Shown here one piece after another: positions 51,758 through 53,121 of a DNA stretch of 53,121 nt. Position 1 is the stretch's first letter. Each line of letters begins with the position of its first letter. The stretch spans positions 26,251 to 79,371 of the forward strand of contig JAUNER010000011.1 in NCBI GenBank assembly GCA_030525455.1, given 5' to 3'. The position numbers were made by a program, and so were the translations under genes. Origin of the DNA: Akkermansia sp. (GTDB lineage Bacteria; Verrucomicrobiota; Verrucomicrobiia; Verrucomicrobiales; Akkermansiaceae). The notes under the pieces are model-generated. The model saw nothing but the letters and a program-made list of their open reading frames with translations. It did not search any database and had not been told where the DNA came from.

Positions 51758-53121
51758 TTAATATCTTGCTTCTCTCATGCAACACATATTCATCATTTCT
51801 TCTTGAAAAGAATGACAATTTTGTCCCCATGGATAAGACCATGTTCCTGTATATGATTTCGCAAAAGAACGAATACAATTTTTTATATCTTCTACTTCTA
51901 CACAAGTACATTTTTTTCCTTTCTTTTTTCCATATTGCATAAATGTTGAAAAAATATTACCAACATATAGATACGGATGAAATTCATAATCTGCTTTATC
52001 TCCATGATGATCGTCTTTGGTAGGATGAGGATTAACCAAACCATTTAATTGACCAGCTGTTGAAGTCAATGTATCCCACAAAGTTACTTGTCCAACTGGC
52101 CACCAACCATAACTTTCATTACCAAATTCAATCCACCAATGACCATATGTATCTTCTTCGGACTCTTTTTTTGTTATTTGCCCGAAAATTATATGTAACC
52201 ATTTAATGTGATTTCGTTTAATTACAAATTCTGTAATTGGAGTATGCCTTTTAATTAGTCCCAACTCATCATTTTCATACGACTTATTTCCCACAAACCC
52301 ATACAAATTCCAGCCGCCTTGTTCGGCGATGGGGTCGCGGTTTATCCAGCGGCCGTCGGTGGGATTGTAGTGACGGTAGTTGTAGTAGACTAAGGCTAAT
52401 TCGCTGTCGTAGTGTTCGCTGCTCCATTGGATGGGTTGAGTGATGTCTCCGTTGGCGGTGACTGCACCGAATGGTGTGTAGGCGTAGGTGGAGCGGATGT
52501 AGCCGTTTTGCCCGAAGATTTCACAGATGTTCTTCGTTAAATCCCAGCCGTAGGTATACCATGTGCCGTCTTTTTGGATGGCAAGCGGACGAGTCGCGAC
52601 CGGCTGAGTCGGGTCCCAGGTGATGAGCCATAGGCAGGGGTGATTGGCTCTGCTTAAGTCGCAACACCCTATCTGTAAATAGCCACGGTAAATGAAGCGA
52701 TGGTTACTGATAATCGCTGTTGTTTCATTCCCCTCCGCATCGGTGGTGATTTCTTCCACTTTCTTTGTAGCACGTCTGCCCATGTAATCGTAGGTACACG
52801 TAATGCGAGTGGTGACGGAATCTGTGGTTTTTTGGAAAATTACAGGTCTATTCTCTGCATTGTAGGTCACAGACCAAGTACCTGTTGCTGTTCGCACAAG
52901 AGTCTGGTTTCCGGCGGCATCAAATGTCGGTACAAAGGCAGATTCTTCATTCTTACGGATAGAACTGTATTGATTCAGCTCATTTGCATCATAGAAAGCA
53001 TAATCACTTGCATCGATGGACATACGACGATTGCCGATATTATCGTAATCATAGGCATAGGTTTGCCCATTTACTTGAGCACTAGCAAGTTCTGAGCGAT
53101 ACGTATGCACGAAGCTATCGT
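51758..53121 (-). CDS. RHS module 1 (5' part beyond window) with permuted papain-like tip
   Basis: Open to the right edge in the frame DSFVHTYRSEL, so the gene continues beyond the window and could be the full-length RHS protein; the first in-frame GTG at 53110 is not a real start. The visible core is like that of module 2, ending in NPTDGRWINRDPI and NLYGFVGN. The tip of about 175 residues has TYGHWWIEFGNESYGWWP, then much later GQNCHSF near the C-terminus. His followed by a later NC-H is the order of circularly permuted NlpC/P60 and LRAT-like enzymes, with His and Cys as catalytic pair. Acyltransferase, amidase or protease activity would fit; all inferred. The lipoprotein downstream is the probable immunity partner. 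Confidence 0.8.
   Translation of the reverse strand, partial: DSFVHTYRSELASAQVNGQTYAYDYDNIGNRRMSIDASDYAFYDANELNQYSSIRKNEESAFVPTFDAAGNQTLVRTATGTWSVTYNAENRPVIFQKTTDSVTTRITCTYDYMGRRATKKVEEITTDAEGNETTAIISNHRFIYRGYLQIGCCDLSRANHPCLWLITWDPTQPVATRPLAIQKDGTWYTYGWDLTKNICEIFGQNGYIRSTYAYTPFGAVTANGDITQPIQWSSEHYDSELALVYYNYRHYNPTDGRWINRDPIAEQGGWNLYGFVGNKSYENDELGLIKRHTPITEFVIKRNHIKWLHIIFGQITKKESEEDTYGHWWIEFGNESYGWWPVGQVTLWDTLTSTAGQLNGLVNPHPTKDDHHGDKADYEFHPYLYVGNIFSTFMQYGKKKGKKCTCVEVEDIKNCIRSFAKSYTGTWSYPWGQNCHSFQEEMMNMCCMREARY
52287..53121 (-). repeat. shared RHS core, copy 1 (runs off the window)
   Basis: The conserved core from the GFVGN codons to the window edge, nearly identical to 50464-51310; a third, shorter copy is at 48692-49043 and a decayed one at 8404-8592. 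Confidence 0.9.

Noticed and set aside
1..53121. tRNA, rRNA, CRISPR arrays and transposases
   Set aside because: I looked for cloverleaf ends, spaced direct repeats and transposase motifs and found none; a covariance search would be needed to exclude tRNAs fully.

Overview
The window reads as a bacterial chromosome of moderate to low G+C, gene-dense, with no tRNA, rRNA, CRISPR array or insertion sequence that I could find. Secreted glycan-active enzymes (a GH123-like enzyme with a discoidin-type domain, a Cys-type sulfatase, a GH2 enzyme), frequent Sec signal peptides, near absence of Shine-Dalgarno sequences and orphan RHS cassettes suggest a host-associated Verrucomicrobiota relative (Akkermansia-like). 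That placement is an inference from gene content, not from a marker comparison.

Left part (1-8.7 kb): the 3' tail of an unknown gene followed by a small orphan gene, an HTH-like small protein, an rRNA methyltransferase, a metallophosphoesterase, then nrdR with an unusual control region (two exact DnaA-box matches and a NrdR-box-like palindrome) and a partner gene that looks like a diverged ATP-cone. After a structured intergenic element come ilvE (-), typA (+) and comM (-). Between comM and hisF lies a decayed RHS fragment.

Middle (8.7-30.5 kb): hisF, the GH123-like enzyme, recA, a cell-wall amidase, lipB, leuC-leuD, an unknown protein, a pair of HtrA-type proteins (one active, one a catalytically dead lipoprotein), an EboD-type sugar phosphate cyclase without its usual operon, recQ, a sulfatase, a SWIM protein, an ABC-F ATPase, a cyclophilin and two tandem DUF805 membrane proteins.

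Right-middle (30.5-47.3 kb): a divergent Hsp33, an operon with two TPM-like proteins, an SGNH esterase and an anti-sigma-like membrane protein, fructose-bisphosphate aldolase, an exported thioredoxin-like protein, the nusA-infB-rbfA operon (with a promoter, an operator-like palindrome and an intrinsic terminator inside its short leader), xth, rdgB, a GH2 enzyme, lysA and a HAD phosphatase.

Right end (47.3-53.1 kb): the most unusual region. Three RHS C-terminal modules on the minus strand share a core but have unrelated tips, and each is followed directly by its own small exported protein (two with signal peptides, one lipoprotein). Two tips carry the same HExQHIxD zinc-peptidase motif in otherwise different domains; the third looks like a permuted papain-fold (NlpC/LRAT-like) hydrolase. 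A fourth core scrap follows. I read this as an archive of toxin tips with envelope-located immunity proteins, displaced from a full-length RHS gene that probably lies beyond the right edge.
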